A stretch of DNA of 64,000 bases from Euclidia mi (GCA_944739405.2 OX123183.2:122458331-122522330), one strand, 5' to 3'. Shown: positions 33,275 through 44,604, counted from the first letter of the stretch. Program-made: numbers and translations. Notes: generated from the sequence alone by a model not told the origin.

Positions 33275-33874
33275 GTATCGGGTTGGAAAATCCTCATGGA
33301 GTCCCTCCGCCCCGGGGGGGAAGGACGAAGGGGACTGTCAGACTCTTACTGACTAAAAACCAACCCGTGCTCCTCATGTACCCATGTGTCGGAGGGTAGG
33401 GTTTCACCAAAGCATTCCTCGCTACCCCCCGACGGGTATTGGCCCGCCAGATGGTCAGGCGGGCCCCGAACGAAACCCCCTTGGCGGCGGATGAAGGTGT
33501 TGGGCTCCGCCGCCAAAACACAAAACACCCAGCGGCCGCAGAGGATAGGGAGGACGGCAACGCAACACCGCATCTCCTCTTCCTCTGCGGCCCCACCGCG
33601 ACGCAACGATGGTGCGCCCCCATTTGGTCGCGGGAGATAGGGCGCGGGGCAACGCAACACCCACACGCCTCTCCTCCCGCGACCGCACCCGACTGCGAGG
33701 GACAGACAGAACTGTCCCCCGCACCCGCACCATGGGACGCATCCTACGCAGGCCTCTACCAAGCCCACGTGGAGCGTCCCCTCCCGGGATCCCGCTTAGC
33801 TTCACCGTGGGTGGCTTCTAACCCACGGTTACTGAGCCCCCCCACCACGACAAGGTGGAGATCCCACGGGGGGG
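33232..33874 (-). mobile_element. GC-rich hairpin-chain retroposon with 5' ribozyme
   Basis: A 643-bp insertion with a 42-nt poly(A) tail (poly(T) 33232-33273) and a perfect 15-bp target duplication ACGATCCTTTAACCC (33217-33231 and 33875-33889). The base composition is GC-rich, unlike the surroundings. The 5' end is an HDV-like ribozyme fold that starts exactly at the target duplication, so the 5' end is complete. Behind it lie perfect stems at 33674-33683/33627-33636, 33581-33592/33534-33545, 33506-33516/33481-33491 and 33458-33465/33441-33448. No RT is encoded, so it is non-autonomous, like the internally deleted SIDE elements of R1/R2 LINEs. The last 40 bp (GGGACTCCATGAGGATTTTC) resemble the R1-clade tail at 61365-61390. 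Confidence 0.85.
33786..33874 (-). ncRNA. HDV-like self-cleaving ribozyme (predicted)
   Basis: Read on the minus strand from 33874. P1 is C7 (33868-33874) with G7 (33837-33843). P2 is GGGATCTC (33858-33865) with GGGATCCC (33786-33793), eight pairs including one G-U. P3 is ACC/GGT closing a 7-nt loop (33847-33853). P4 is a perfect 9-bp stem (33821-33829 with 33804-33812). J4/2 contains GCTAAG, with the candidate catalytic C at 33799. The order and lengths match the nested double pseudoknot of HDV-family ribozymes, and the P2-P3 text ATCTCCACCT is that of the family. P1 begins with C, whereas G is usual, and P1.1 (possible TG with CA) is weak. Confidence 0.8.
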
Positions 33875-33889
33875 ACGATCCTTTAACCC

Positions 33890-34224
33890 TCGGTCTTATT
33901 TTAACACTTGATCTGTAATTTTTTAACCATTTTATTTTTAACCGAGCATCGAAGTCGAAGGATTATTATTTTGGTAATCAAAAATTAACAAATATGACTA
34001 GTACTTACTCCGGGAATCGTATCCAGGAATTGGCAAGCTGGCAATGTTGTAGTAATACTTAAAAATTTTAAAGCAAATTACAATTTTGTTCCTCAAATTT
34101 TTACGTCACATAAAGCTAAATAATATTCAATACAACTTTTACATATATACTTGGTCCCAAATTTCGGGCTTATTAAACCTTGTTTATAAATAACATATGG
34201 CCACCCCGCCCCGTACGCTACATA
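33890..34224. other. No gene recognised
   Basis: AT-rich unique-looking DNA between the hairpin-chain retroposon and the next LINE. Confidence 0.4.
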
Positions 34225-35262
34225 CGACATCAAACTCAAACTCAAATATGTTTATTTCCATAAAAATGTTTAAATTTTTTGGACACGTCAGAAAGTCATA
34301 CAAATAAAAAAAATAAAAAGTAACTTTAAATGCATATTAACATAGTTGAGCATTGAAAAAAAATGCCTGTTCAGAAAGTAGAGCCTCGTGAGATGAATCA
34401 GGCAAGAAACTCCGGGCCACTCTTTTCTACGTCTTGATTCTATACAATTTAAAAACTTAGTAACTACATTGAATTTTTCATTAGTATATGAGCTGGTGTG
34501 TCTATAATGTTGTTGTCAATTAATAAGGCTTTTTTAATAATAATATAAAAGTACTTACTAGCATAATATAGACACAATAACTCACACTCACATGAAACTT
34601 AACACTAATCAAACATAAGTAGCCTGTGGGACCGAGCAAATTAATCCCAAGCATTTTTATCTTCAATATAATCTAGCACTGAATAGTACCCTTTTTGACA
34701 AAGTTTACGTTTTATAATCTTTTTGAATTTATTATAACTTAAATTTTGAATATTGCTTGGCACTTTATTGTAAAAGCGCACACATTGGCCTTGAAAAGAT
34801 TTTTTTATTTTCTCTAGCCGGGTAGCCGGCACTACTAGCTTACTCTTATTTCTAGTATTCAAATTGTGGATATCACTTTTCTTTGAGTATGAGGTCTTGT
34901 TTTGGAATAAATATATTAGGTTGGAATAAATGTACTGGCTTGCAACTGTTAAAATGTTTATTTCCTTGAATTTATTCCTTAACGAAGCCCCATAATCCAA
35001 ATTATAAATTGCTCGAATAGCTCTTTTCTGCAGAACAATGATGGTCTGAATGTCGGCAGCATTTCCCCACAGGAGAATACCGTATGACATTATACTATGA
35101 AAATAGCTATGATATACAAGCCTGGCAGTGTCAATGTCAGTTAACTGGCGAATTTTCCTGACTGCGTATGCTGCAGAGCTGAGTCTATTCGACAATTTAG
35201 TAATATGTGGTCCCCATTGCAGCTTAGTATCTAGTGTAATGCCTAAAAATTTGGTGTGCATC
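34225..35262 (-). mobile_element. 5'-truncated LINE, second copy
   Basis: Same family as 19487-20969. The 3' end on the minus strand finishes in a TTTGAG repeat (plus TCAAACTCAAACTCAAA near 34230). Coding starts abruptly at 35261. A target duplication was not identified. Confidence 0.8.
34641..35261 (-). pseudogene. LINE RT C-terminal region
   Basis: 206 codons. FLGITLDTKLQWGPHI and KIRQLTDIDTARLVYHSYFHS are nearly identical to the copy at 19941-20945. It then continues RAIRAIYNLDYG and a basic tail. The catalytic FADD box is already lost to 5' truncation. The open frame with few differences implies both copies came from closely related source elements. Confidence 0.88.
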
Positions 35263-36116
35263 TAATGGACGGTGGAGCGATGGCTATTCGAACATAGTAC
35301 ATAAGTACATCAATTTAATGAGCGACCCGGATTAGCGTCAATTCATTTGAGTTTTTCAATTTGCTACATTAAATTTTATTGTTTACGTTTATGGCTTCCG
35401 TATTTAGCCGTCTGTTTTGTGTCTCTTGCTGGTAAATTTTCAGTTGAAATGTATGTAGTGCTTGTGGCATTTTATTTACTTGTTCAAGGAATTATGTATC
35501 AAAAGTAGACTGTATTTGCAAGAAATTTCGTTCAGTTTAGTAACTGCGAACGCGTCTACTAAGGGTTGTTGAGTACACCATAATATTTTTGTATTAACCC
35601 GACACAATGTATTGTGATCGAAACCTAGCGCTAGGGAAGCACTAGAGATTTTCCACCGTGACACAAAACAAACAATAAAGGTTGTAGCACTCGCAACCTA
35701 TAAAACGAAAGGTACCCATTGTCACAATGCATGTTTCTACACCATTATGTATTCTGTGACCTATGCGTGTGTGTTGGCTTCAAAGTAACCAACGTTCTTT
35801 GTGGATAACTAGAGGCAAGTGCAAAGTACACAAGTAACGAATAAAGTGCACTATGGAGGCTGTTTCCGAGTCAAATGTTATGACTGCGCGGTTTGTTGTA
35901 CGTTTTCCAACTCACTGTTGATTTGTGAGATAGTTTGTGCACATAGTAACGGTTAATTAACGCGTTCTTAAAGTCGCTAACTAGAGGAAGGACATCAAAT
36001 ACCGAATACCATTGTTAAAAAACAGGAAAAGTTATGCTTGAACTTTCATAAACATAACAAACGATTAATATTTCAGTAGCGGATATGGGCCGCTACAACC
36101 ACAAAAATAATGAAAA
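35263..36116. other. No gene recognised
   Basis: No ORF of note and no repeat pairs seen. Confidence 0.4.
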
Positions 36117-36222
36117 TTCAACCCGGAACAACAATTTGCGAATCCCACAAAGTGTCATCTCATGTTGGGTTCGAAGTCACAACAGTACAGTAGCCGTTTT
36201 AACCACTACGCCATTCGTATAA
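36117..36222 (-). repeat. SINE T3 head, minus
   Basis: On the minus strand it matches the tRNA-like head of the T3 SINE at 58804, with a mutated B box. The 3' body is lost. Confidence 0.6.
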
Positions 36223-36523
36223 TCATCCATTTACACACTTTCACAAAAAAAATTGGTTGCCTGTAAAGTCGGTATACGGGCGAAAGTTTTACGTGACAAC
36301 GACTTTGAGTGGTAAAATAATTTTAAGGTGAATATTCATTCGTATAGTAGGAAGAAGGATAAAAGACGCGTGCCTTTCACTTTTTATGTCTGTCTCTCTC
36401 GCTCTTAGGCGGGACGCGTGCCTCTCACTCGCTCTCATTGTGAGCGCATAACGTGAGCGGAGCGTAACGCAGTTTCTTGAAGTGTCACCCGGCAAACCAA
36501 TTTATAAGACGTTGTCACGTCAA

Positions 36524-37318
36524 AATTGGGCAAGTGCGAGTCGGACTCGCGCACGAAAAGTTCCGTACCATCATCTATAAAAGAAAATCACGTTCGTTGT
36601 ATGTATACTTAAATACTTTATAAGTTTCTACCTGTTTATTAAGATCGAGTAACAAATTGCTTAAAAATTACGTTAGTTGTATGGGAGCCCCCCTTTATTA
36701 TTTACTTTTTTTAAATTTAATTATTTATTTTGAAAGGTAATATACAACTACATATTCTGTGAAAATTTAAAGCGTCTACATGTTACAGTTAGTAATTTTG
36801 AGCAAAAAATACGAAAAAAAACACGTTTTTTGTATGGGACCCCCCCTTAATAATAATAATATTCTACCACATTTACACAACACTGTCTAGTCCCAAACTA
36901 AGCAGAAGCTTGTACTATCGGTACTAGAAAATGGATAAACATACATATATACTTTTTTTTTTGTATGTATTAAACATACATATTATACATAGAAACACCC
37001 AGACCAAGACAAACATCCATGTTCATGCACACAAATGTTTGACTTGAGCGGGAATCGAACCCGCGACCTTCGGCGTAGCAGTCGCTTACACTCCCGCGGC
37101 GCCAACCGGTCGTCAAATATTTTCATTTTTTTTATTTTTAGTATTTGTTGTTATAGCGGCAACCGAAATACATAATTTGTGAAAATTTCAGCTTTCTAGC
37201 TATCATGGTTTATGAGATACAGCCTGGTGACAGACAGACGGACAGACAGACAGACAGCGGAGGCTTAGTAATAGGGTTCCGTTTTTTACCTTTTAGGTAC
37301 GGAACCCTAAAAAGGGTA
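36524..37318 (+). repeat. Dispersed repeat family D, copy 1
   Basis: Begins GCAAGTGCGAGTCGGACTCG and ends near GGTACGGAACCCTAAAAA. It includes a (GACA)n tract at about 37229-37256 and GGCTTAGTAATAGGGTTCC. A minus-strand copy spans 59041-61731 with two insertions. The uninterrupted TTAGTAATAGG text here is the empty target of the pogo insertion at 59079. A SINE T1 copy interrupts this copy. Confidence 0.8.
36861..37114 (-). repeat. SINE T1 inserted in family D
   Basis: A full-length-looking T1 SINE on the minus strand. The head carries a clean GGGTTCGATTCCC-type B box (plus GGGAATCGAACCC) and GGTTGGCGCCGCGGGAGTG. The tail runs to TAGAATATT. It lies between the CCCCCCTTAATAA and ATATTTTCAT parts of family D. 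Confidence 0.78.
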
Positions 37319-38489
37319 ATTCTCCCAACTCCAGTCTACAAAAGAACGTAATAACACTTCCATTTAGAGTAACTTACTTAGATTGCCTTTGAGGCGGTCC
37401 GGGGCGTGTTAATTGAAGGGGCCAGAACACCTCTAACTGCATTCGGACCCAAAGGTCGCAAGACAAAGGATAGGGGTCACGGGACGAAAGTGAAATGCAG
37501 GTAACTGGGTTGCGCACCCGTGTTTGGCTTTGTGATTGTGAGCAGTCGATGTTTGAGGAAACAAATGTATGAACGTAGGTACTTATGCCTCTGGCTATGC
37601 TACAAAGTACAAACGAACACTCATCAAGCTTGACACTTTGACCTTTGTGCTGTTCTTATGGTTTAGGTAATAAGTGTCAAAATCGTACAGCAACTGTAAA
37701 GCTTGACTTTGTGCTGTATGTACAAATAATTAAAGTGAAAATATATTATTCATATATCATTTTATGTCAGTTTAATTGTTTATTAATTCGCGCCCATGCT
37801 TCAGAGAAATTTAATGAAGCTCTTTAACAGTCGTTTGGGGAGTCTTGTATGTACTGACTCTGCTATAAGACATGGAACAACACACACACATAATTAAAAA
37901 CATTGATCGAAGCTATTAAAAAAATGATGATAATTTAATCAAAGAATTAATTTAAAGATAACCAAAACATTTTCAAAAACGAAAGTATTCTTGGTACTAA
38001 TTGAACTAAAGTCAAACTAAACACCTTGATAACTTACAAATTAATCTTTATTCCAACTTAGTTGAAGTCAAATCCAATCAAAATTCTCTGTTATAACAAT
38101 GTAAATGGGTTATCCCAGAAAAGTGCTTACAAAGACGCAGTGATTTTAAATCTTTTAAGAAAATTAACTTTTTAGCGTTGTCTACAATGTCTAAGTGGAT
38201 GAAAGGCATTTTATTACATTTTAAGCAAAGGACCGAAGATTTACGAGAGCCCTATAAAATTGCAATCTGGAGATTTATTGCGGGGAATTTTAGTACGAAA
38301 CAAGCGTTTATCGCTCCCCGATAGATTATAATTAAAGAATGCTAATTTTGTCCCCGCATTTATTGGAATACCTAGCTTTGAATTTATAGCTGGCTTAGCA
38401 AAAAAGTTATTCCCTCAGCTTTTAGAAGACTGTTAGATCCAGCGGCAAGTCTTTTTATCACTTTATAGATGTTAATTCTTAAAGAGTAC
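37319..38489. other. No gene recognised
   Basis: AT-rich. A 60-codon ORF at 37645-37827 has no recognisable content. Confidence 0.4.
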
Positions 38490-39363
38490 ATAATAACCTT
38501 CCGGAGTTCATTTACTCTTGCTATTCACACCACATAAGTTTTATGTTTTCTATAATTAGATAGCAGAAATGTATGAGCTTTAATTTGGCTTTCATAAAAC
38601 GGTCTAAAGTCACACAATTCGACAGTAAATTTAACAATTCCTTTGCCATCGAAAATTTTCTTTCAGTTAATAAGTTTAATAAGCTCTTCTTACTTACGTA
38701 CATAATTTTCGAAATCGTTTTTGATGGAAGCGTCAAAACTTTCACCTATTATAGAGGATTAAGAAGTTCTAAGGACTTTCAGAAATGACGTTTCGGCAAA
38801 AGACAAATATAATGACTTCTCTCTTGAATCGAAAAATAATTAAATAGAAAAAGTGTCAACGCATATTTTTGAATAACTTTTAATAGAATCGAGCCTGTCC
38901 CAAAACTTTCTCGTGAAAATAGGAAGAGAGGAAATGATTTCAATTTGACAAGTAAAATTGTAAGTATTTCATGAATTAATAAAATTTAGGTTTTTACTAA
39001 ACTCTAGAACATTTTAAAATATTATTTGCCTTTAAATAAATTGTTCAATACATATGCTGGCAGCATTGGACAAACATGTAGCGTTTGATTATAAATTCTC
39101 AATGTATACTTATGTCTAATTCTTTTTTATCAGCCTGTCTGGGCAAAGGCCTCTCCCTTGGACCGCCATGCATCCCTGTCTTGTGGTAAGCTCATCCAGT
39201 CGCTGTCAAATACATCCAGGTCATCCCGCCATCTTCGTTTGGGTCTTCCACGTCGTCGCCGACTGTCATGAGGCACCCAAGTGGTAGCTAGTCTAATTAT
39301 AGAAAATATAAAACTTATGTGGTGTGAATAGCAAGAGTAAATGAACTCCGGAAGGTTATTATA
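38490..39363. repeat. Inverted repeat pair, about 72-bp arms
   Basis: The left arm 38490-38562 (AATAACCTTCCGGAGTTC...) recurs inverted at 39291-39363 with only a base or two changed. The arms are 730 bp apart. No TIR-type ends or target duplication were seen at the outer edges. Confidence 0.85.
39123..39290 (-). pseudogene. Truncated LINE C-terminus (RTE/craniofacial-like)
   Basis: The minus frame reads TTWVPHDSRRRRGRPKRRW, then RDDLDVF...QDRDAWRSKGEAFA. This is the conserved C-terminal tail of a widespread insect LINE RT. It is flanked by an 8-bp GTCTAATT (39115-39122 and 39291-39298), a probable target duplication. The 3' end has a T-rich/ATCA tail. Confidence 0.75.
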
Positions 39364-39519
39364 TCTAATCAAAACTAAAATTATTTTAGTTAAAATTTCA
39401 TTTTCATTTTAATCATCATCAGCCATTAGGTACGGCACGGGGTAGAAGGGTAAAGCCATAGTCCACCATGTGTTGATGATTATGAACCGTTAAGCAAGCG
39501 ATAAATGACAATATAATTG

Positions 39520-39608
39520 ACCGTATCATTAGAGGACGACGTGGATTTGAACGCCAGGCCCTCTACGTAGCAATCTTTCGGTCTTTCCACGAGTCTATAA
39601 CTGCTACT
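39520..39608 (-). repeat. SINE T4 head, minus
   Basis: A decayed copy of the tRNA-like T4 head (compare 1-92 and 48526). Confidence 0.55.
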
Positions 39609-39631
39609 GCTTTTTTTTATTATATGTATAG

Positions 39632-39855
39632 TCCGTGTGGTGACGGATTAAGAATACGGAATGTCATCACCCCATATCATCCCATGGGTGTCGTAAGAGC
39701 CGACATAGGAAGCATATTATGCAGAAAACAGCACTGTAAGAGAAGGAAAACTTGATACAAACCCTATACCAACCCGTTTGGCCAGAGTGGTATAGTAGGC
39801 CAATTCCTCCTTTCAAAGGAGAGGCCTAGTTCAGCTGTGGACTGTTAAAGGCTGA
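39632..39855 (+). repeat. Family B repeat, plus
   Basis: TCCGTGTGGTGACGGATTAAG through GGACTGTTAAAGGCTGATA, nearly intact; the GAT tail is short. Confidence 0.8.
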
Positions 39856-40448
39856 TATGTATAGTAGGTAATAATGCAATATCGCATTATTTTTAGGTAT
39901 TTCATTAAAATAGATCATTTTCCATTTTTTATTGCTATCACTGTTTAGTGACACTTATTGCGCTGAAAGGGGTTTCCTTTTCCACAAACAGACGCAATAA
40001 TTTTTAGTAACTATTAAATCTAACCCTTGTATGCCACGCTTGCTAAACGTTACAATATTCCCACGTCATAGCATATCAAGCGATCCATTACACATAACAT
40101 AAAATATATTCCAATTATTGCTTAAAAAATCCTTCCGCTTCAAGTGCCTTTTATACAGAATATCTAATACGGGTGGGCGAACATGCTGTAAAGATTCGTC
40201 CCATTTGCCTCATGGGACGAGATGAGATGATATTTTAATATTCATCGTCGTAAATCCACATTCGGGACTAATGTCCGTCGTGAATTGTGTATGACACAAT
40301 ATGGCGGCAGTTTTGACGGCTGAAGGGTGATTCCGCGGTACTCACATATTAAATTTGATAATGATTACATGTCATCATGGTGGTGAATGTATACAGGATT
40401 TATCAGTTGTGTTGTGATGACATAAAATTTATCTGAAACGTTATACTA
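39856..40448. other. No gene recognised
   Basis: Unique-looking AT-rich DNA. Confidence 0.4.
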
Positions 40449-40660
40449 GACGACCCGGTGGTGTAGCGGTAGTGTCAACGACTACCGCGCCGAAAGTCGC
40501 GGCTTCGATTCCCGCTCGAGTCAAACATTTGTGTGCGTGAACATGGATATTTGTCTCGGTCTGAGTGTTTCTATCTATAATATGTAGGTATTTATAAAAA
40601 TAAAAGAATATATAAGTATGTCATCCATCGTCTAGTACTCGTAGTACAAGCTCTGCTTCA
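40449..40660 (+). repeat. SINE T1, plus
   Basis: GACGACCCGGTGGTGTAGCGG head, B-box-like GGCTTCGATTCCCG, body to TACAAGCTCTGCTTCA. An uninterrupted reference for the copies at 5477 and 36861. Confidence 0.78.
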
Positions 40661-40684
40661 TCACAAAACATAGCATAAAAGAAA

Positions 40685-40832
40685 GTCTGTCTTCTGTCTG
40701 TCTGTCCCTATGTATGTTTAAATCTTTAAAACTACGCAACGGATTTTAATGCGGTTTTGTTTTAATAGATAGATTGATTCAAGAGGAAGGTTTATATGCA
40801 ACCGTGCGAAGCCGGGGCGGGTCGTTAGTAGT
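40685..40832 (+). repeat. Helitron- or LINE-tail-like fragment
   Basis: Carries ACTACGCAACGGATTTTAAT and ends GAAGCCGGGGCGGGTCGTTAG. The ending resembles that at 2632-2804. Class uncertain. Confidence 0.4.
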
Positions 40833-41415
40833 TTATACATTTTATAATATAATATTTTAAAAATATAAAACAAGTTCTTGCGTTTATAGAAAAACAAAAA
40901 GGACATTTTAAATATGTCAATCTCTTTCGTTTTCTAACTAATGTAGGCGTTAATAACACATATAATCACGTAATGGAACTCATCTACAAGTGGCAGATAA
41001 TATATATTGTTTATGTAATCCGCTTAGCCATGGACACAAACCATTTTACTTGTCATTCATACATAAATGTGAAGCACATGTAAAGATTTAGCGCCCATTA
41101 ACATTTAAGTGTCTGTAAGTAATGTGATGTCATCACATAAGTGGTAGGGCGTGTCCTAAGCACCGTTTATTATTACTGGGGTACAGTTCTCTTTTAACTA
41201 CAAAGCCACTATTAGTCACAAGAGTATATCTAAATATGCTTAAGTAACATTTTCTAATAATCCTCATTATTATTCTTCTTGAAGCAACTTAGGCATATAG
41301 TGCCACAAGTAAAAACAACAAAAGATCTTTCTAACCGATTTCAAGGAAGAGACGGATTTTTATTTATGTGTGTTATCTCAGAAGATTTTATTTAGTGAAT
41401 CGATAGTAATAGTCT

Positions 41416-41930
41416 AAGAGCCGAAGAAGAGCGACCATCACAGATCTGGTTATTTGATGAAAACTATTTTATATCAAATTTTGCATGTTAAGACATATAT
41501 CGCGTATTGATTGGTAAAAAAATCCGGTCCAGACTAAAAAAAATACCAACCGCTTTTCCTGACAGGTTTTTCGTAGGCAACCCAATATCATCGTGTTTGC
41601 ATTGTAGTAGCGGTCATTTTAATATAAGATTTGTCTATTAAACAAATTGATAAATATAACTAGTATCGACTTAACAGTCGAAGTGTTTATACCTGGCACC
41701 CTACAAAAAAATAAGGGTTCATACATTCGGTTAGTACTAAATTTATTAATTAAATAAAACGCGTTTATGCATTGTTAAATGAAAAGGCAAATTTTATTTT
41801 TCAAGTTTTCCTAGTCTGGACTGGATTTTTTTACCCATGCGCGATATATTTTATAACATGTAAAATATGATATAAAATAGTTTTCATCCAATAACCAGAT
41901 CGGTGAAGGTCGCGCTTCTACGGCTCTCTT
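41416..41930. repeat. Fold-back element with about 117-120-bp arms
   Basis: The left arm 41416-41535 (AGAGCCGAAGAAGAGCGACC ... AAATCCGGTCCAGAC) recurs inverted at 41814-41930 with roughly 85-90% identity. About 280 bp lie between the arms. Likely an old MITE. Confidence 0.8.
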
Positions 41931-41969
41931 ACTATAATAATAACGAATTCTTTTCTTAAGATTCTTAAG

Positions 41970-42180
41970 AAAAGACAACTCCCGCATTAGGACTAAATCC
42001 TGTGTCGCGGGGGACTTTACAAACATACAACTAACGGACACAATGTACCTACACTCAGACTCGAAACAACAATTTATGAATCACACAAAGTGTTGTCTCG
42101 TATGAGTATCGAACCCACAACACTATGCAGTGTCAAACGGCGAGGCGACTGCTTAAACCACTACGCCAACCATGCAGTCA
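41970..42180 (-). repeat. SINE T3, minus, near full length
   Basis: On the minus strand: TGACTGCATGGTTGGCGTAG head, then TCTGAGTGTAGGTACATTG, then CCCCCGCGACACAGGATTTAG and GCGGGAGTTGTC. Relatives are at 58804 (plus), 55965, 36117, 6935 and 50658. Confidence 0.78.
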
Positions 42181-43174
42181 ATTATTTATAATGCGTTTTT
42201 ATTTTTAAATGTCTTGAGAAGACTTTTATTTCGGTTTCAAACGTAATTTTATTATTATTTCTCTTTTCCTTAAGCTTTTAAACGTGTATCCTGAATGTTT
42301 GACGGGTTTTCGACTGTGAAGGCGTTATTGGAAAGCCTTTTACGTTAAACATACCTCGACAAAGGTTACGAATGCCTACACGCTGTGGAAAAAAATATTG
42401 AAACCACAGAGCTACTCAATTCATTTCGTGTGTAAAACATTGCAAATATTAATTTTGGAGCTTCTTATCAGTTCAACTGTTGTTATCGCAGGGAGTCTTT
42501 TGCGTGTTGCTACGTTGACATGTTGCTACAAATCTAATCTTGGGCGTAAGGGTGCACTAAGAAGGGATTTCGCGAAATACCAAGGGGAACGGGCAGACAT
42601 GGATAAATAAAAAGTATATTAGCGAGCGTAGCTGCGGCCATCCTCTAGTAAGCTATATTATTGCAAAAGATAATGCAACTTTTCTTTTGACTACTGGTCC
42701 AAAAATATGAAACCTGTTGTGCATAACTGTAGCCTATTCCAAACGAAAGTACTCACCTTACAAATCACTTTTTACTGGGTTAGATTTATTTGGCCCCATA
42801 GTAAAAGTTGCAATAAATGGCCAGGACTTACGTTTAGCATAGGTTTCAATCGTGCAAAAGGGGTTTCAATTGTTTGAACCAATCGCTTGCATTGTCTTTT
42901 GGTCTGAGCTTTTGTTTAAAAAACCTAGCCCCACGCCGGCGAAGACGGAGGCAAAAGCTAGTATTTTAATATCTCCTTACGATGTTGGCTACTCATTACT
43001 GAACCAAGCAGTTTAAATCTAAACCTTAACATCAAGAATGCACCAATAGATACACCACGATATTTGTTAGGGGTCGAAAGTGGAGGGGGTTGGATTGGTT
43101 CGCAATCAGTAGTTCGTATCTCAAACACAAGGTGCCCGGATGCACAGTTACATTGCGATCGTCAAACGTCTGAG
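42181..43174. other. No gene recognised
   Basis: A 70-codon ORF at 42398-42610 has a hydrophobic start but no recognisable family. Confidence 0.4.
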
Positions 43175-43178
43175 TTAA

Positions 43179-44604
43179 CCCCTCACCTGATCTATAGTCA
43201 TATTATGACCGAAGAAAGTAGGGCGATTTTTGATACGTAGTCATATTATGACCATTTTTTATGTTCGCATTTCAAGTCTGTTTTCTCTGTTTTACCGATT
43301 TGTAGCGGCTTGCGATTGCGTTAGGTTGGTAGGACAATAACACGCCTTGCGTATTGTAAACGAAAACAGACATGCTCCAAAAAAAAAAAAAGTTTCGTCT
43401 AATCAAAAGAAAGTTCCCGCGTCGCTGTGCGTGTCCTGTCGCAATAATAAATTTTGATACCAAAAAAACGCTGCAGCATCAGTCCGAAGCAATTTAATCA
43501 TGCCTTAGTAAGTATTTTTTCGTTTTATGTTTAAGTTGATAATATTCGTAGTGTAATTTAAGATTAAAGACACTTTTCCTTAGGTAAGAACCAATTCGCC
43601 CCGCACCCGTATATTTCATATGATTTTACGTATTGTTTCTGCACTTGTTGGTATTTTTTTTGTTGTATTGTTTGAATAATTTCATAAATAAATAGTATAT
43701 AATATGCAGAAGTCCTTAAATTCATGTATTTTCTAAATATTCACGAAAAATATAATGCAGGTAACAGTCGGTCATTTTATGACCGGCTGTCAGGCCGAGT
43801 CATTGTCCTTTGTTACTGCAATTTTTATTTAATTAATAATTATTTACAATAACTATAAGATTGTCATTTGTTGAAATTTAAAGCTCCTTTTATACTCTTT
43901 AAGACTCATAAGTCTTTATTTTGTATTTTGGTTTGATTTTGTTATAATGAGCATAGTTTTAAATATGCCCTGCTTTGGACCGCCTAAAACGAGGGTCTTG
44001 TTAATTTACCTTTTGTTTAAAATTAATGCAATTCTGTCGCCTAAATTTATTGTGATTCTTTTAACCATCAAACAATCTTTCTAAATATATATATATCTCA
44101 TGAGTTTAATGAAATATGTTGAACAAAGTGAAGGTGCAAAGTTCAGACATTTTTATGCAGTTTTTACGCGTACGGTATGAAAACGACAAAAACCGCTTAT
44201 GGAATTTGTTGATTTACGTTAGATATTATTATGAAAAGGTGTAAATGTTTTTCAATATGCTTATTCCTTTATAATAGCAGGTTAAATAAAAAGGAAAGAG
44301 AAAACTACAATTTGTTTATTTTTTTATATATTTCATCAGAAAGTCAGAATTTACCCAATTTCATTACATTTTTATTTTTCTCTTGAATACAGTTCGGTCA
44401 CAGTACGATATAATGTTACGGTTGTACTGTAACATTGTAGATAATTTATCAAGGATTCCATCAATATATAATGTGTCAGGTATTTATACACAGAAAGGCC
44501 ATAAAATGCTAAATATGTGACCCACTCAAATCGCGCCGCGGCGCGTCTCAATTCGGCGATCAAATTACGGCAACATAGCCGCCGCGACCGTATCAGGTGA
44601 GGGG
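43179..44604. mobile_element. piggyBac-like TIR element without transposase
   Basis: Perfect 13-bp terminal inverted repeats CCCCTCACCTGAT. The left flank is TTAA (43175-43178); the right flank is ATAA (44605-44608), one base off. Palindromic GTCATATTATGACC words recur near the left end (43197, 43240) and a GGTCATTTTATGACC near 43771. TTAA plus a CCC start fits piggyBac. No transposase ORF. The right subterminal region is GC-rich (GCCGCCGCGACC). Confidence 0.6.

Noticed and set aside
33346..33768. 140-codon ORF inside the GC-rich retroposon (minus), with overlapping ORFs on both strands
   Set aside because: Long open frames on several strands are expected in GC-rich, hairpin-repeat DNA; residues show low-complexity G/R/C content and no domain.
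37229..37256. (GACA)n tract as a possible regulatory microsatellite
   Set aside because: It is part of the family D repeat and recurs (inverted) at about 60340-60365.
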